From positions 1-59,700 of the forward strand of contig JAMQHL010000052.1 of the NCBI GenBank assembly GCA_025993795.1: DNA of 59,700 nt, written 5' to 3'. Below the pieces are notes generated by a model. It searched no databases. It saw only the letters and a list, made by a program, of their open reading frames with translations, and had not been told where the DNA came from. This document shows, piece by piece, positions 26,647-35,850 of the stretch. The position numbers were made by a program, and so were the translations under genes. Position 1 is the stretch's first letter. Every line of letters begins with the position of its first letter. The stretch is from Planctomycetota bacterium (GTDB taxonomy: Bacteria > Planctomycetota > UBA8742 > UBA2392).

Positions 26647-27582
26647 ATGAAAACGGCACTTCTGTTTCCAGGCCAGGGCGCGCAGCACATCGGCATGGGC
26701 AAAGACCTGTGCGATGCCTATCCGCAGGCGCGCACGGTATTCGATCAAGCCGATGAGCTGCTGGGCTTCAGCCTGAGCAAGGTCTGCTTTGATGGACCCG
26801 AGGCTGAACTCAACCGCACTGATGTCAGCCAGCCCGCGATTCTTGTGCACTCGTGGGCCGTCGTCGAAGTTCTGAAGACCACAGGGAATGGCCGTGCCCT
26901 GCTGGATCGCGGTCTCGTTGCCGCGGGGCTGTCTCTGGGCGAGTACTCGGCGCTGGCCGCCGCCGGCGCGCTGGCATGGCAAGACGCGTGCCGCCTTGTG
27001 CGCAAGCGCGGCCAGTTCATGCAGCAGGCTTGCGACGTGCAGCCCAGCACCATGGCAAGCATCGTCGGCCTCGATGACGACAAACTGGAAGCCGCAATCG
27101 CGCCCGCACGCGAAAAGGGCATTGTCGTACTCGCCAACTTCAACGCCCCGGGCCAGGTGGCCATCAGTGGCGACAGGGCGGCTATCGAAGAAGCCATGCG
27201 CCTTGCCAAGGCCGCAGGTGCGAAGTTGACGGTGCCGCTGGCCGTCGCCGGCGCGTTTCACAGCCCGCTCATGGAGCCTGCCCGCGAGAAGCTTGCGGCA
27301 GAGATCGAGACGACCCAGTTTCAGTCGCCCAACATCGGGGTAATCGCAAACGTCGACGCCATGGAACATCGCAACCCGGCAAAGTTGAAGGACAACCTGG
27401 TCCAGCAGCTCACAGCGCCGGTGCTCTGGGCGAAAAGCATGGCTGTGCTGGTTGAGCAGGGATATGACGAATTCGTTGAGCTTGGGCCGGGAACAGTCCT
27501 CGCGGGCCTGTTGAAGCGCGTGGCAAGAAGCGCAACGCGCACCAGCATCGGCAAAGCAGACGAAGTCGCCGCGCAACTGTGA
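26647..27582 (+). CDS. fabD: Malonyl-CoA:ACP transacylase
   Basis: 311 residues; loads malonyl groups onto ACP. PGQGAQHIGMG begins the fold; the nucleophile is Ser in GLSLGEYSAL; the catalytic His is in GAFHSPLMEPA; GPGTVLAGLLKR closes the protein. The Met before the first strand was taken, with GGGG a few bases upstream; a frame open 12 codons earlier adds nothing conserved. The enzyme could also handle methylmalonyl-CoA if specificity is relaxed, but nothing in the motif set shows this. Confidence 0.96.
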   Translation: MKTALLFPGQGAQHIGMGKDLCDAYPQARTVFDQADELLGFSLSKVCFDGPEAELNRTDVSQPAILVHSWAVVEVLKTTGNGRALLDRGLVAAGLSLGEYSALAAAGALAWQDACRLVRKRGQFMQQACDVQPSTMASIVGLDDDKLEAAIAPAREKGIVVLANFNAPGQVAISGDRAAIEEAMRLAKAAGAKLTVPLAVAGAFHSPLMEPAREKLAAEIETTQFQSPNIGVIANVDAMEHRNPAKLKDNLVQQLTAPVLWAKSMAVLVEQGYDEFVELGPGTVLAGLLKRVARSATRTSIGKADEVAAQL

Positions 27583-27649
27583 GCCCGCGCCCGAAGCGCC
27601 AGCGACAGGCAACTGGGCGTGCAGGACCGAAGTTCCCGGAGAGCACTAC

Positions 27650-28393
27650 ATGAAACTGCAAGGTCGCAAGGCAATGATTACCGGCGCATCGCGGGGCATC
27701 GGCCGTGCGATTGCCGTGGCGTTTGCCAGCGAAGGTGCGCAGCTTGCGCTGGTGGCTACTTCTGCCGAAAGGCTTGTGGATACGGCCGCCATGTGCCAGG
27801 AGCGGAACAAGCTCGATGTCGCGATGTTCGGGCTGGATGTGCGCAGCAGCGCCGATTGCGACGCGGTGGTCAAACAAGCCGTCGAGAAGCTGGGGGGGCT
27901 GGACATTGTCGTGAACAACGCCGGCGTCACGCGCGACAACCTGCTGATGCGCCTTTCGGACGATGATTACGACACCGTGCTCGACACCAACCTGCGCGGC
28001 GCCTTCAACATCACACGCGCCGCTTCGCGCCCGCTCATGAAGTCCAAAGCCGGCCGCCTCATCAACATTGCCAGCGTCGTCGGCATGGTCGGCAATGCGG
28101 GCCAGGCCAATTACGCAGCCAGCAAGGGCGGCTTGATCGCGTTTACAAAGTCCGTGGCAAAAGAGCTGGCAGGCCGCGGAGTTACCGCCAACGTGATCGC
28201 GCCGGGTTTCATTGAAACAGACATGACCGCAAGCCTCGACGCCAAGGTTAAGGAAGAGGCATTGAAGGGCATTCGGCTGGGCCGCTTCGGCAAGCCCGAA
28301 GACATTGCCCAGGCGGCTGCGTTCCTGGCCTCTGACGCGGGCAGCTACATCACGGCGCAAGTGCTGGTCATCGACGGCGGCATGACGGCGTAG
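27650..28393 (+). CDS. fabG: 3-oxoacyl-ACP reductase
   Basis: 247 residues; NADPH-dependent reduction of 3-oxoacyl-ACP. The short-chain dehydrogenase motifs are complete: TGASRGIGRAIA (cofactor), NNAGVTRDNLL, INIASVVG (Ser), NYAASKGG (Tyr-x-x-x-Lys), APGFIETDM, and a C-terminal VIDGGMTA. GGAGAG precedes the ATG. It ends the first part of the FAS II cluster; the next intact fab genes are acpP and fabF 8 kb downstream. Confidence 0.97.
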   Translation: MKLQGRKAMITGASRGIGRAIAVAFASEGAQLALVATSAERLVDTAAMCQERNKLDVAMFGLDVRSSADCDAVVKQAVEKLGGLDIVVNNAGVTRDNLLMRLSDDDYDTVLDTNLRGAFNITRAASRPLMKSKAGRLINIASVVGMVGNAGQANYAASKGGLIAFTKSVAKELAGRGVTANVIAPGFIETDMTASLDAKVKEEALKGIRLGRFGKPEDIAQAAAFLASDAGSYITAQVLVIDGGMTA

Positions 28394-28395
28394 TG

Positions 28396-28524
28396 GCAGC
28401 GAAGGGCCGCTTTCCGTACGCCGTCTTGTTCATGATTGAACGAGACACGTTGGTCTTCGTGGGGGTGAAGCACGGCGCTCGCGAAATGACGCGCTTCCTG
28501 GGCGATCGGCTCGAGGAGACGTAG
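28396..28524 (+). pseudogene. C-terminal remnant of a RelE/ParE-family toxin
   Basis: A frame of 42 codons that is too short to stand alone reads GRFPYAVLFMIERDTLVFV followed by GVKHGAREMTRFLGDRLEE and a stop. This is the shape of the last two strands and helix of ParE/RelE toxins (FPY-[AV]-x-[IVLY]-[FY]...VxVLAVxHGxR). It has no start and no N-terminal half; its left end abuts the fabG stop. No antitoxin gene is seen on either side. I read it as a decayed fragment, and there is nothing else recognisable in the gap 28394-28571. Confidence 0.5.
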
Positions 28525-28571
28525 GGTGACATCGCGGTTTCCCGTGTTCAACGGGCCAGCACCTTGCTTTG

Positions 28572-30182
28572 ATGCGTCCCATGAACAAGCCCGGCAAGCC
28601 CACGTCTCGCGTACGTCCTGACCTGCCCCAGGGCGTGAAGTCCCAGCGCGAAGCCCTTGAGCAACTTGACCGAATGACCGAAGAAGCACGCCTGGGCGGC
28701 GGTCAGGACCGCATCGACAAACAGCACAAAGCCGGCAAGCTTACCGCCCGCGAACGCATCGACCTGCTGTGCGACTCCGGCAGCTTCGAAGAGATCGATG
28801 CCTTCGTCACACACAACGTTCCCAGCCTCGCCGACAAGAAGTATCTCGGCGACGGTGTCATTACAGGGGTCGGCCAAGTCTACGGGCGACCGGTGTATGT
28901 ATTCTCGCAGGACTTCACAGTGTTCGGCGGCAGCCTTGGCGAGCGCTACGGTGCCAAGATCGTCAAGATCATGGACCTTGCCGTCAAGAATGGCTGCCCG
29001 ATCATTGGCTTCAACGACAGTGGCGGTGCGCGCATCCAGGAAGGCGTGGCGAGCCTGGGCGCCTACGCCGACATTTTTTTGCGCAACACGCTGGCCAGCG
29101 GCGTGATTCCGCAGATCAGCGCCATCATGGGCCCGTGCGCCGGCGGTGCCGTGTACAGCCCCGCGATTACGGATTTCGTGTTCATGGTCGAGGGCTCAAG
29201 CCACATGTTCGTCACCGGGCCGCAGGTCATCAAGTCGGTCACGCACGAAGAAATTGATATGGAAGGACTCGGCGGCGCCAGCGTTCACGGCGAGATTTCG
29301 GGCGTCTGCCAGTTCAGCCACGAATCTGAGCCCGAAAGCATTGCCTCCATCAAGAAGCTGCTCAGTTTTCTGCCCCAGAATAATCTCGAACCGCCGCCGT
29401 TTCTTGAGCCCGATGACGACGTCAACCGCGAAGATGACCGACTTGACCGCATCGTGCCCGACCATCCTGAAAAACCCTACGACATGCACGACGTAATCGA
29501 AACGGTCGTGGATGATGGCGACTTCTTTGAAGTTCACCGAAACTTTGCCCAGAACCTGATTGTCGGCTTTGCCCGACTTGGCGGCCACAGTGTCGGCATT
29601 GTGGCGCAGCAGCCCGCTGTGCTTGCCGGCTGTCTGGATATCAGCGCCAGCCTCAAGGGTGCGCGCTTCGTGCGCTTCTGCGATGCGTTCAACATCCCGC
29701 TGGTGACGTTCGAAGATGTGCCGGGCTTCCTGCCGGGCGTAAACCAGGAACACGGCGGAATCATCAAGCACGGAGCCAAGCTGCTCTACGCGTATTGTGA
29801 GGCCACAGTGCCCAAGCTGTGCGTGATCACGCGCAAGGCATACGGCGGGGCCTACTGCGTGATGAGCAGTAAGCACATCCGCAGTGACGTGAATTACGCG
29901 TGGCCGACAGCCGAGATTGCGGTCATGGGTGCGCAGGGGGCCGTGAACATCCTGTACGCGCGTGAACTTGCCGCAAGCAAGGACCCCGACGCACGTCGCG
30001 AAGAACTCGTGGCTGACTACCGCGAGCGCTTCAGCAACCCTTACGATGCAGCCGCTCGTGGCTACATTGACGCTGTGATCAAGCCGCGCGAAACGCGCAA
30101 GAAATTGATACGGGCGCTAGAGGTGACCCGCCATAAGCGTGACACAAATCCGCCCAGGAAGCACGGCAACATTCCGCTCTAG
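28572..30182 (+). CDS. pccB: Acyl-CoA (propionyl-CoA type) carboxylase, carboxyltransferase beta subunit
   Basis: 536 residues; transfers CO2 from carboxybiotin to an acyl-CoA. Both crotonase-fold halves are present: GKLTARERIDLL, FGGSLGERYGAKI, FNDSGGARIQEGV, MGPCAGGAVYSPAITDF (first half) and PAVLAGCLDISAS, VTFEDVPGFLPGVNQEHGGIIKHGAKLLYAY, ITRKAYGGAYCVM (second half). This is the PccB/MmdA type, not split AccA/AccD. Propionyl-CoA is the likely main substrate given the methylmalonyl-CoA genes downstream, but acetyl-CoA use is possible. ATG at 28572 chosen; the one at 28581 is an equal option, and neither has a strong ribosome site. Two lipoprotein genes and a terminator separate it from its biotin carboxylase partner. 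Confidence 0.93.
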   Translation: MRPMNKPGKPTSRVRPDLPQGVKSQREALEQLDRMTEEARLGGGQDRIDKQHKAGKLTARERIDLLCDSGSFEEIDAFVTHNVPSLADKKYLGDGVITGVGQVYGRPVYVFSQDFTVFGGSLGERYGAKIVKIMDLAVKNGCPIIGFNDSGGARIQEGVASLGAYADIFLRNTLASGVIPQISAIMGPCAGGAVYSPAITDFVFMVEGSSHMFVTGPQVIKSVTHEEIDMEGLGGASVHGEISGVCQFSHESEPESIASIKKLLSFLPQNNLEPPPFLEPDDDVNREDDRLDRIVPDHPEKPYDMHDVIETVVDDGDFFEVHRNFAQNLIVGFARLGGHSVGIVAQQPAVLAGCLDISASLKGARFVRFCDAFNIPLVTFEDVPGFLPGVNQEHGGIIKHGAKLLYAYCEATVPKLCVITRKAYGGAYCVMSSKHIRSDVNYAWPTAEIAVMGAQGAVNILYARELAASKDPDARREELVADYRERFSNPYDAAARGYIDAVIKPRETRKKLIRALEVTRHKRDTNPPRKHGNIPL

Positions 30183-30231
30183 TTCGGGCCTGGGTTTTGC
30201 CGGCAGGGTAAGGGCAGACAAAGTGGCAGAA

Positions 30232-30867
30232 ATGTCTTTGCGCATGAGCTCCGTAAGAGAACGACGTCAGTGTTGTTGGCCCGGGTCGGCCCTGCTGTCT
30301 GTTGCGCTTCTGCTGCTTGCCGGCGGGTGCACGAAGTCGGCGCCGGCTTTCACAGCCGAGCAGCAGGGGGTCTATGATGCCATGCAGTCCTGGAGCCGCA
30401 GATGCGAGCAGCGCGACACCGAAGCCTTGTGGAAGGCATTGAGCCCAGACGCACAAACATTCTATCGCACAGAGTTGATGGGCCCGCGCGGGGTCAGGGC
30501 TACCGTTGCTCTGGAAAGGGCCGCATTGGGCCCGGACTCGATGATCTCGCCCGAAGTCCGCAAGCAGAAAGAGGCTTTCCTCGCGACACTGCCCGAGAAT
30601 CCCGAAAAGATGACACCCCAAGATTACCACGCTTGGCGGTTGCAACTCGAATTGACCGCCGAAAACATCGCAAACCAGACCAGGTTGTTCGGGCGCGAGA
30701 ATATCGAAACCATTGAAATAGAGGGTGAGCGGGCGACGGTAGTGCTCAAACACGGTGAGACAAAAAGGTATTCATGGTTTCGTCACGATGGGGACTGGAA
30801 ATTTGACGTAACCCCTAGCATGCTGCGCGCCCTTGAAGCGGCGAGAAAAGGTGCTTCGGGACAGTGA
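30232..30867 (+). CDS. Predicted lipoprotein, unknown function
   Basis: 211 residues. A signal sequence ends in a lipobox (LLLLAGGC, Cys at about 33) after a basic n-region (RERRQ). The mature part is a soluble domain with a helical first half (AEQQGVYDAMQSWSRRCEQRDTEALWKAL, like NTF2-type or DUF4878-like domains) and strands near the end (IEGERATVVLKHGETKRYSWFRHDGDWKFDV). The last segment resembles the SnoaL/NTF2 pattern in which a strand ends in DGDWK. Function unknown. Starts at 30232 or 30244 are possible. It sits inside the carboxylase region without an obvious metabolic link. Confidence 0.7.
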   Translation: MSLRMSSVRERRQCCWPGSALLSVALLLLAGGCTKSAPAFTAEQQGVYDAMQSWSRRCEQRDTEALWKALSPDAQTFYRTELMGPRGVRATVALERAALGPDSMISPEVRKQKEAFLATLPENPEKMTPQDYHAWRLQLELTAENIANQTRLFGRENIETIEIEGERATVVLKHGETKRYSWFRHDGDWKFDVTPSMLRALEAARKGASGQ

Positions 30868-30916
30868 TCGCTCACGTAAACGAAACGGACTCTTAAAGAT
30901 AGGGAAAGGCAGGCTA

Positions 30917-31507
30917 ATGAAGAACTCGTGCATGGTGGCTCTGTTGAGCCTTGTGGTATTGGCGATGGCCGGCTGTGGCGCCGGTGGCGGCGCGGCTGAC
31001 CCACAGTCGATCGCGGACGCAGCCGTTAAGAAGATTCTGGCCAAGGATTTTGACAGCGTGTTTGACCTTATGGACACCGGGGGCCAGGACGCGTCCGGCC
31101 TTGGCGAGATTCGCGAATGGCGTATCACCGAGAAGTACGACCTGTGGAAGGACTACAAGAAGCGCCTTGAGGGCGATAACGGTAGGGACCCCAAGAGCAA
31201 GTCCGGTATCGACGGCGAAGAAGCTTGGAAGAAGATGAGCAAGGGCAAGGAATGGGCACTGGAACAGGGCTTCTATCGCCTGTACGTCAACGACGACCTG
31301 GACAAGCGCCTTGAGATGCGCTGGGCGCTTTCAAGCCGCGAATTTGAACTGAAGGTAGAAGGTCACGGCAGCGCGGAATTTTATTACAAGAATGGCTATC
31401 GTGACAGCATCAGCGTTGCGTGCGTCCGCCTTAACGGGTTGTGGTACCTCAAGAGCGTCAAGGTCAGCATGGAGAAGGAACTGCCGAAGAAGCCCAAGGA
31501 AGACTAG
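30917..31507 (+). CDS. Predicted lipoprotein, unknown function
   Basis: 196 residues. Signal peptide with lipobox LAMAGC (Cys at about 20). The mature domain opens with ADAAVKKILAKDFDSVFDLM, a helix of the type seen in NTF2/DUF4878-like lipoproteins, and ends with CVRLNGLWYLKSVKV, again the NTF2-like closing strand. It therefore looks like a diverged neighbour of the preceding lipoprotein, possibly an old duplication (inference). Lys-rich overall. A terminator hairpin follows 20 nt after the stop. Confidence 0.72.
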   Translation: MKNSCMVALLSLVVLAMAGCGAGGGAADPQSIADAAVKKILAKDFDSVFDLMDTGGQDASGLGEIREWRITEKYDLWKDYKKRLEGDNGRDPKSKSGIDGEEAWKKMSKGKEWALEQGFYRLYVNDDLDKRLEMRWALSSREFELKVEGHGSAEFYYKNGYRDSISVACVRLNGLWYLKSVKVSMEKELPKKPKED

Positions 31508-31527
31508 GCTTTTTCATGCATTCAACA

Positions 31528-31549
31528 GGGCGCGCCTTGGGGCGCGCCC
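31528..31549 (+). terminator. Terminator hairpin between the lipoprotein and biotin carboxylase genes
   Basis: GGGCGCGCC-TTGG-GGCGCGCCC forms a 9-bp perfect stem with a 4-nt loop, followed by TTTGCATTCT. It suggests that the biotin carboxylase gene is transcribed from its own promoter. Confidence 0.7.
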
Positions 31550-31585
31550 TTTGCATTCTCTGGCTGGCGCACTAAAGTTCCGCGC

Positions 31586-33073
31586 ATGTTCAGCAAGGTC
31601 CTGATTGCCAATCGCGGCGAAATCGCGGTGCGCGTGATTCGCGCCTGCCGCAAGTTGGGCGTGAAGTGCGTGGCAGTCTTCTCAGATGCAGATGCGAACC
31701 TGCCGTTCGTGCAGCAGGCCGATGAGGCGCACTATCTTGGGCCTTCGCCCGCTGCTGACAGCTATCTGAACATGCAGGCAATCGTTGACCTGGCCAATCG
31801 CCACGGTGCCGAGGCTATCCACCCGGGCTACGGCTTCCTTGCCGAGAATGCCGCATTCGCGCGGTTGTGCGAAGCCAGCGGCGTCAAGTTCATTGGCCCC
31901 GGAGGGGACGCGATTGAGCGCCTTGGCGACAAGCGCAACGCAAAGGCAGTCGCCGAGCAGGCGGGCGTGCCGGTAACGCCCTGGATCAGGTGTGAAGGCG
32001 TCGCCGACGCGGCAACGCTCAAGGCAATTCGCGACATTGGCTATCCGGTCATGGTCAAGCCGGCAGCAGGTGGTGGCGGCAAGGGCATGCACATGGCTGC
32101 GAGCGAGGCCGAGCTGCCTGCGTTGCTTGCCAAGGCTGCGCGCGAGGCAAAGGCCAGCTTCGGCGACGACGCCTTGCTGGTCGAGAAGTACCTGGAGACG
32201 CCAAGGCACATCGAAGTTCAGCTTCTTGCCGACGAGCACGGCAACGCCATTCACCTTTGGGAGCGCGAATGCAGCTTGCAGCGTCGCCACCAGAAGCTGC
32301 TTGAGGAAACACCCAGCCCCAGCCTGACGCCGGCCATGCGCACTGCCATTTGCGCCGACGCGGTCAAGATCGCCAAGGCCGCCGGATATGCCAACGCGGG
32401 CACCTGCGAATTCCTGATGGATGGCGACAAGTGGTACTTTTGCGAAGTGAACACGCGTCTGCAGGTGGAGCACCCGGTAACAGAGCAGGTGACGGGGGTC
32501 GATCTGGTTGAGTGGCAGTTGCGCATCGCCAGCGGCGAGAAACTCGGGCTGCAACAGGCCGATATCAGGCAGCAAGGCCACGCCATTGAGTTGCGCATCA
32601 ACAGCGAAGACCCGTTTGCCGGGTTCATGCCCAGTCTTGGGTACATCGAGGCCTTTGAACCGCCCCAGGGTGACGGCATCCGGGTCGATGCCGGATACGC
32701 CGCCGGCGACAGCGTAACGCAGTACTACGACTCATTGATGGGCAAGCTGATCGTGCATGCCCGCGACCGCAACGCGGCGATCGAGCTGGCCCGGCGTGGG
32801 TTGCGCGAGTTTCTTGTCGTGGGTGTCGCCACCACCATTCCGTTTCACCTGGCACTGCTTGACGACCCGGACGTGCAGGCCGGGAGCTTTGACATTCATT
32901 GGGTGGAGCACCACATGGAGGCACTGACCAGGCGCGGCCGAGATGCCGACGCGGCGGTGCTTGCGGCGCTGCTGGAGTACCGAAGACTGCTGAAGGTGCG
33001 GGCGGCACAAAGCAAAGCCGGCGAGATTGCGTTTGATCCATGGAGTTCAAGTTCGCTGCCCAAGCTGAGATAG
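31586..33073 (+). CDS. pccA: Biotin carboxylase subunit of an acyl-CoA carboxylase
   Basis: 495 residues; ATP-dependent carboxylation of biotin. The BC fold is complete: KVLIANRGEIAVRVIRACR, HPGYGFLAENAAFA, the ATP loop KPAAGGGGKGMHM, VEKYLETPRHIEVQ, ERECSLQRRHQKLLEE, FCEVNTRLQVEHPVTE and YYDSLMGKLIVH. It has about 45 more residues than AccC at the C-terminus and is followed directly by a separate biotin carrier, so this is a split form of the fused PccA alpha subunit. A second, AccC-like copy occurs at 53539-54885. Confidence 0.93.
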   Translation: MFSKVLIANRGEIAVRVIRACRKLGVKCVAVFSDADANLPFVQQADEAHYLGPSPAADSYLNMQAIVDLANRHGAEAIHPGYGFLAENAAFARLCEASGVKFIGPGGDAIERLGDKRNAKAVAEQAGVPVTPWIRCEGVADAATLKAIRDIGYPVMVKPAAGGGGKGMHMAASEAELPALLAKAAREAKASFGDDALLVEKYLETPRHIEVQLLADEHGNAIHLWERECSLQRRHQKLLEETPSPSLTPAMRTAICADAVKIAKAAGYANAGTCEFLMDGDKWYFCEVNTRLQVEHPVTEQVTGVDLVEWQLRIASGEKLGLQQADIRQQGHAIELRINSEDPFAGFMPSLGYIEAFEPPQGDGIRVDAGYAAGDSVTQYYDSLMGKLIVHARDRNAAIELARRGLREFLVVGVATTIPFHLALLDDPDVQAGSFDIHWVEHHMEALTRRGRDADAAVLAALLEYRRLLKVRAAQSKAGEIAFDPWSSSSLPKLR

Positions 33074-33078
33074 GGGAC

Positions 33079-33600
33079 ATGGAGTACGAAGTCGAAGTTG
33101 ACGGCACCCGGCACCGCGTGCGCTTCTTTCAGCGCGACGGGCGGCTGCACGTCGAGCATGCGGGCGGTACGTTTCCGGTGCATTCAGAGACGCCGCTACG
33201 CAACAAGGTTCAGCTAGCGCACTTCAATGGCGACGTCGTGCGCTTCGGGTATCATCATGGCAAGGAGAGCACAGACATTGTGCTGGACGGCGTGATCTAC
33301 AGCGCCCGTGTCCGCGAGCTTGAGCACGTGCGCATGTCGGCGGTCACCGCCCGAAAGGCCGCGGTCGGCAGGATTGACGTAAAGGCCCCGATGCCGGGCA
33401 TGGTGATTGCCGTGAAAGTGGCCGCTGGAGATACGGTCAGGAAGAACCAGAGCCTGCTAAGCCTGCATGCCATGAAGCTCGAGAACGACATCCGCAGCCC
33501 GCGCGACGGCGTCGTCGAGACCGTTTCCGTGAAACCGAACGACGTGCTGGAAAAAGGCACGCTCATGCTGAAACTTGGTCCCCTGCCGGAGCAGCCGTGA
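33079..33600 (+). CDS. Biotin carboxyl carrier protein of the acyl-CoA carboxylase
   Basis: 173 residues. The N-terminal part ([14 protein letters not shown]) resembles the BT domain of PccA-type enzymes that ties the biotin carboxylase to the carboxyltransferase; residues about 100-170 are the biotinyl domain with the target Lys in LHAMKLEND and APMPGMV before it. GGGG lies just before the ATG. The frame is also open from 33040, which would overlap the upstream gene by 34 nt. Its stop overlaps the GTG of the mutase gene (GTGA), a sign of coupled translation. Confidence 0.9.
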   Translation: MEYEVEVDGTRHRVRFFQRDGRLHVEHAGGTFPVHSETPLRNKVQLAHFNGDVVRFGYHHGKESTDIVLDGVIYSARVRELEHVRMSAVTARKAAVGRIDVKAPMPGMVIAVKVAAGDTVRKNQSLLSLHAMKLENDIRSPRDGVVETVSVKPNDVLEKGTLMLKLGPLPEQP

Positions 33601-35261
33601 GCCTGCAGGAAGACTACATCCGGTGGCTGGAAGGGGCGCGCGCGGCGTTCGTCGCCAGGGTCGCCGAGCGCCGGGAGAAGTTCGAGACTCCGTCCGGTTG
33701 GGAAGTCCCGCCGCTTGCGGTACCTGCACCGGGCCACCTGAGCGCGGCGGGCGAAGCGAACTATCGCGAGCAGCAGGGCTTTCCCGGCGAGTATCCGTTT
33801 ACGCGCGGCGTATATCCCAACATGTACCGCGGCCGCTTCTGGACCATGCGCCAGTATGCCGGGTTCGCCGATGCCGACGAAAGCAACCGACGCTACCGTT
33901 ACCTGCTGAACCAGGGCGTCACGGGCCTCAGCATCGCGTTCGACCTGCCCACCCAGATCGGGTACGACAGCGACCACGAGATGGCCGCCGGCGAAGTCGG
34001 CAAAGTTGGTGTTCCGGTCAGCAGCAGCGCGGACCTGGCGGTGCTGTTCAGCGGGATACCGCTTGACCAGGTCAGCACCAGCATGACCATTAACTCGAGT
34101 GCTGCCTGCCTGCTTGCGTTCTATCTGATTGAGGCCGACAAACAGAACGTGCCCTGGAACAAGCTGCGCGGCACACTGCAGAACGACCTGCTCAAGGAGT
34201 TTGTGGCGCGCGGCACATACATCTATCCGCCCCGGCCCAGCCTGCGCCTGACGACAGACATCATCGAGTTCTGCGCGAAAGAAGTGCCGCACTTCAACGC
34301 CATCAGCATCAGCGGCTACCACATCCGCGAAGCCGGCAGCACGGCAGCCCAGGAAATCGCGTTCACGCTGAGCAACGGCCTGTGCTATGTCGAGCAGGCG
34401 GTGCGACGCGGCCTCGACGTCAACGACTTCGGCAAGAACCTGAGCTTCTTTTTCAACGGACACAACAACCTGCTTGAGGAAGTGGCGAAGTTCCGCGCGG
34501 CACGCCGCCTGTGGGCGCGGCTTATGCGCGAGCGGTTCAAGGCCACAGACGACAAGGCGCTGATGCTGCGCTTCCACACCCAGACCGCCGGCAGCATGCT
34601 CACGGCGCAGCAGCCCGAGAACAATATCGTGCGCACAGCGCTGCAGGCGCTGGCGGCGGTGCTGGGCGGCACGCAGAGCCTGCACACGAACAGTTTTGAC
34701 GAGGCGCTGGCTTTGCCGACGGAGAAGTCGGTCAGCATTGCGCTGCGCACGCAACAGATCATCGCGCACGAATCGGGCGCGGCCGACACGCCTGACCCGC
34801 TTGCCGGCAGTTATCTTGTTGAGCAAATGACAGACGCGCTTGAAACCAAGGCACTGGAACTGATCGCCGGGGTGGACGACCGCGGCGGAAGCGTCGGTGC
34901 CATCGAACAGAAGTTCATGCAGGGCGAGATCGGTCGGGCGGCGCTGCATTACCAGCGTGCCGTTGAGCGCGGCGAACAGGTCGTCGTGGGGGTGAATCGC
35001 TTTCAGGACGAGGGCGAGGCCGAGCCACAGCTTCAGGGTATTGACCCGTCCGCCACCAAGCGTCAGTTGAAGCGACTGGCAGAGTATAAATCAGGCCGCG
35101 ATGACGCCGAGGTGGATAAGTCACTTCGTGAACTGCAGCAGGCAGCCCGCACCGATGCCAACCTGATGCCGAAAATTCTTGCGGCAATACGTTCCAAGGC
35201 GACATTGGGCGAGGTCTGCGATACCATGCGCGGCGTCTTTGGTGAGTACCGCGACGGGTAA
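33597..35261 (+). CDS. Methylmalonyl-CoA mutase, catalytic (TIM-barrel) subunit without B12 domain
   Basis: 554 residues; interconverts methylmalonyl-CoA and succinyl-CoA. Characteristic stretches: [51 protein letters not shown], the substrate-binding [33 protein letters not shown] and [19 protein letters not shown]. The protein ends where the cobalamin-binding domain (D-x-H-x-x-G) starts in fused mutases, so the B12 subunit must be a separate gene; none is seen in the window. The GTG overlaps the stop of the carrier gene. Short B12-less subunits are common in archaea and several bacterial phyla, together with a small B12 protein. Confidence 0.95.
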   Translation: MSLQEDYIRWLEGARAAFVARVAERREKFETPSGWEVPPLAVPAPGHLSAAGEANYREQQGFPGEYPFTRGVYPNMYRGRFWTMRQYAGFADADESNRRYRYLLNQGVTGLSIAFDLPTQIGYDSDHEMAAGEVGKVGVPVSSSADLAVLFSGIPLDQVSTSMTINSSAACLLAFYLIEADKQNVPWNKLRGTLQNDLLKEFVARGTYIYPPRPSLRLTTDIIEFCAKEVPHFNAISISGYHIREAGSTAAQEIAFTLSNGLCYVEQAVRRGLDVNDFGKNLSFFFNGHNNLLEEVAKFRAARRLWARLMRERFKATDDKALMLRFHTQTAGSMLTAQQPENNIVRTALQALAAVLGGTQSLHTNSFDEALALPTEKSVSIALRTQQIIAHESGAADTPDPLAGSYLVEQMTDALETKALELIAGVDDRGGSVGAIEQKFMQGEIGRAALHYQRAVERGEQVVVGVNRFQDEGEAEPQLQGIDPSATKRQLKRLAEYKSGRDDAEVDKSLRELQQAARTDANLMPKILAAIRSKATLGEVCDTMRGVFGEYRDG

Positions 35262-35270
35262 GGACTTCGC

Positions 35271-35834
35271 ATGACTTCAAGCAACACATCACGCCGCGGC
35301 AAGCGGAACACTACAACGAAAATCAAGAAGGACGCCCCGGCATCCAAGCCGACGGTCTCGCACACCTCGCTGAAAGAGCGCCAGGCGCTGATGGAAATCT
35401 GCGGCCAGATCGGGGCACTGATCATCGGCCAGCGCCACGACCGCATGAACAGCGCCGTCGAGATTCTGCAGAAGCAGTCCGCGTCGCTGCTGCTGCAACA
35501 GCACCTGGACGTCTGGTTGCCCCGCTTTCACGAGCATGTCGCGGCGCTGGAAAAGGTCATCGGCAAAGACCTGAAGCTCAACGACGGCAACCTGGTCAAT
35601 GACCTGCGGTCAAAGGTCAATGCCGCCGGGTACAAGAGCCTGAAGGACTTTGTCGTGAAGCTGGTGCTGCCGGTTGTCAGTTATCACGGGCTGCTGTTGT
35701 TCCTGAACAACGAGGCCCGCGTTGCGCTGCCACCCGATGTTCGCGCCGAGGTCGTCACCAAGATGAATGCCATCAACAAGGTTCTTGGTGGCGCGTGCGC
35801 AGCCATGGTTCTGCAGGAAACAATGGGACTCTAG
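35271..35834 (+). CDS. Conserved-looking protein of unknown function between mutase and epimerase
   Basis: 187 residues. The first 30 are Lys/Thr-rich and disordered-looking; from about residue 33 the protein is helical throughout (LKERQALMEICGQIGALI, LLLQQHLDVWLPRFHEHVAALEKVIG, FVVKLVLPVVSYHGLLLFLNNEA). No D-x-H-x-x-G motif, so it is not the missing B12 subunit, and no Walker motif, so it is not the MeaB chaperone. AAGGA lies 7 nt before the ATG, and it starts 9 nt after the mutase stop, so it is very likely in the same transcript. I do not recognise the family. Confidence 0.65.
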   Translation: MTSSNTSRRGKRNTTTKIKKDAPASKPTVSHTSLKERQALMEICGQIGALIIGQRHDRMNSAVEILQKQSASLLLQQHLDVWLPRFHEHVAALEKVIGKDLKLNDGNLVNDLRSKVNAAGYKSLKDFVVKLVLPVVSYHGLLLFLNNEARVALPPDVRAEVVTKMNAINKVLGGACAAMVLQETMGL

Positions 35835-35850
35835 CGTGCGTTGAACCAGT

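Noticed and set aside
26116..27612. Long open frame antisense to fabH and fabD
   Set aside because: It spans two unrelated conserved genes on the other strand and has no protein-like features.
33297..34949. Open frame of about 550 codons antisense to the methylmalonyl-CoA mutase
   Set aside because: It lies opposite a highly conserved enzyme, is rich in His, Arg and Val as antisense frames of GC-rich codons are, and shows no motif or ribosome site.
35271..35834. B12-binding subunit of the mutase
   Set aside because: No D-x-H-x-x-G, S-x-L or GG motif; the protein is all helical.
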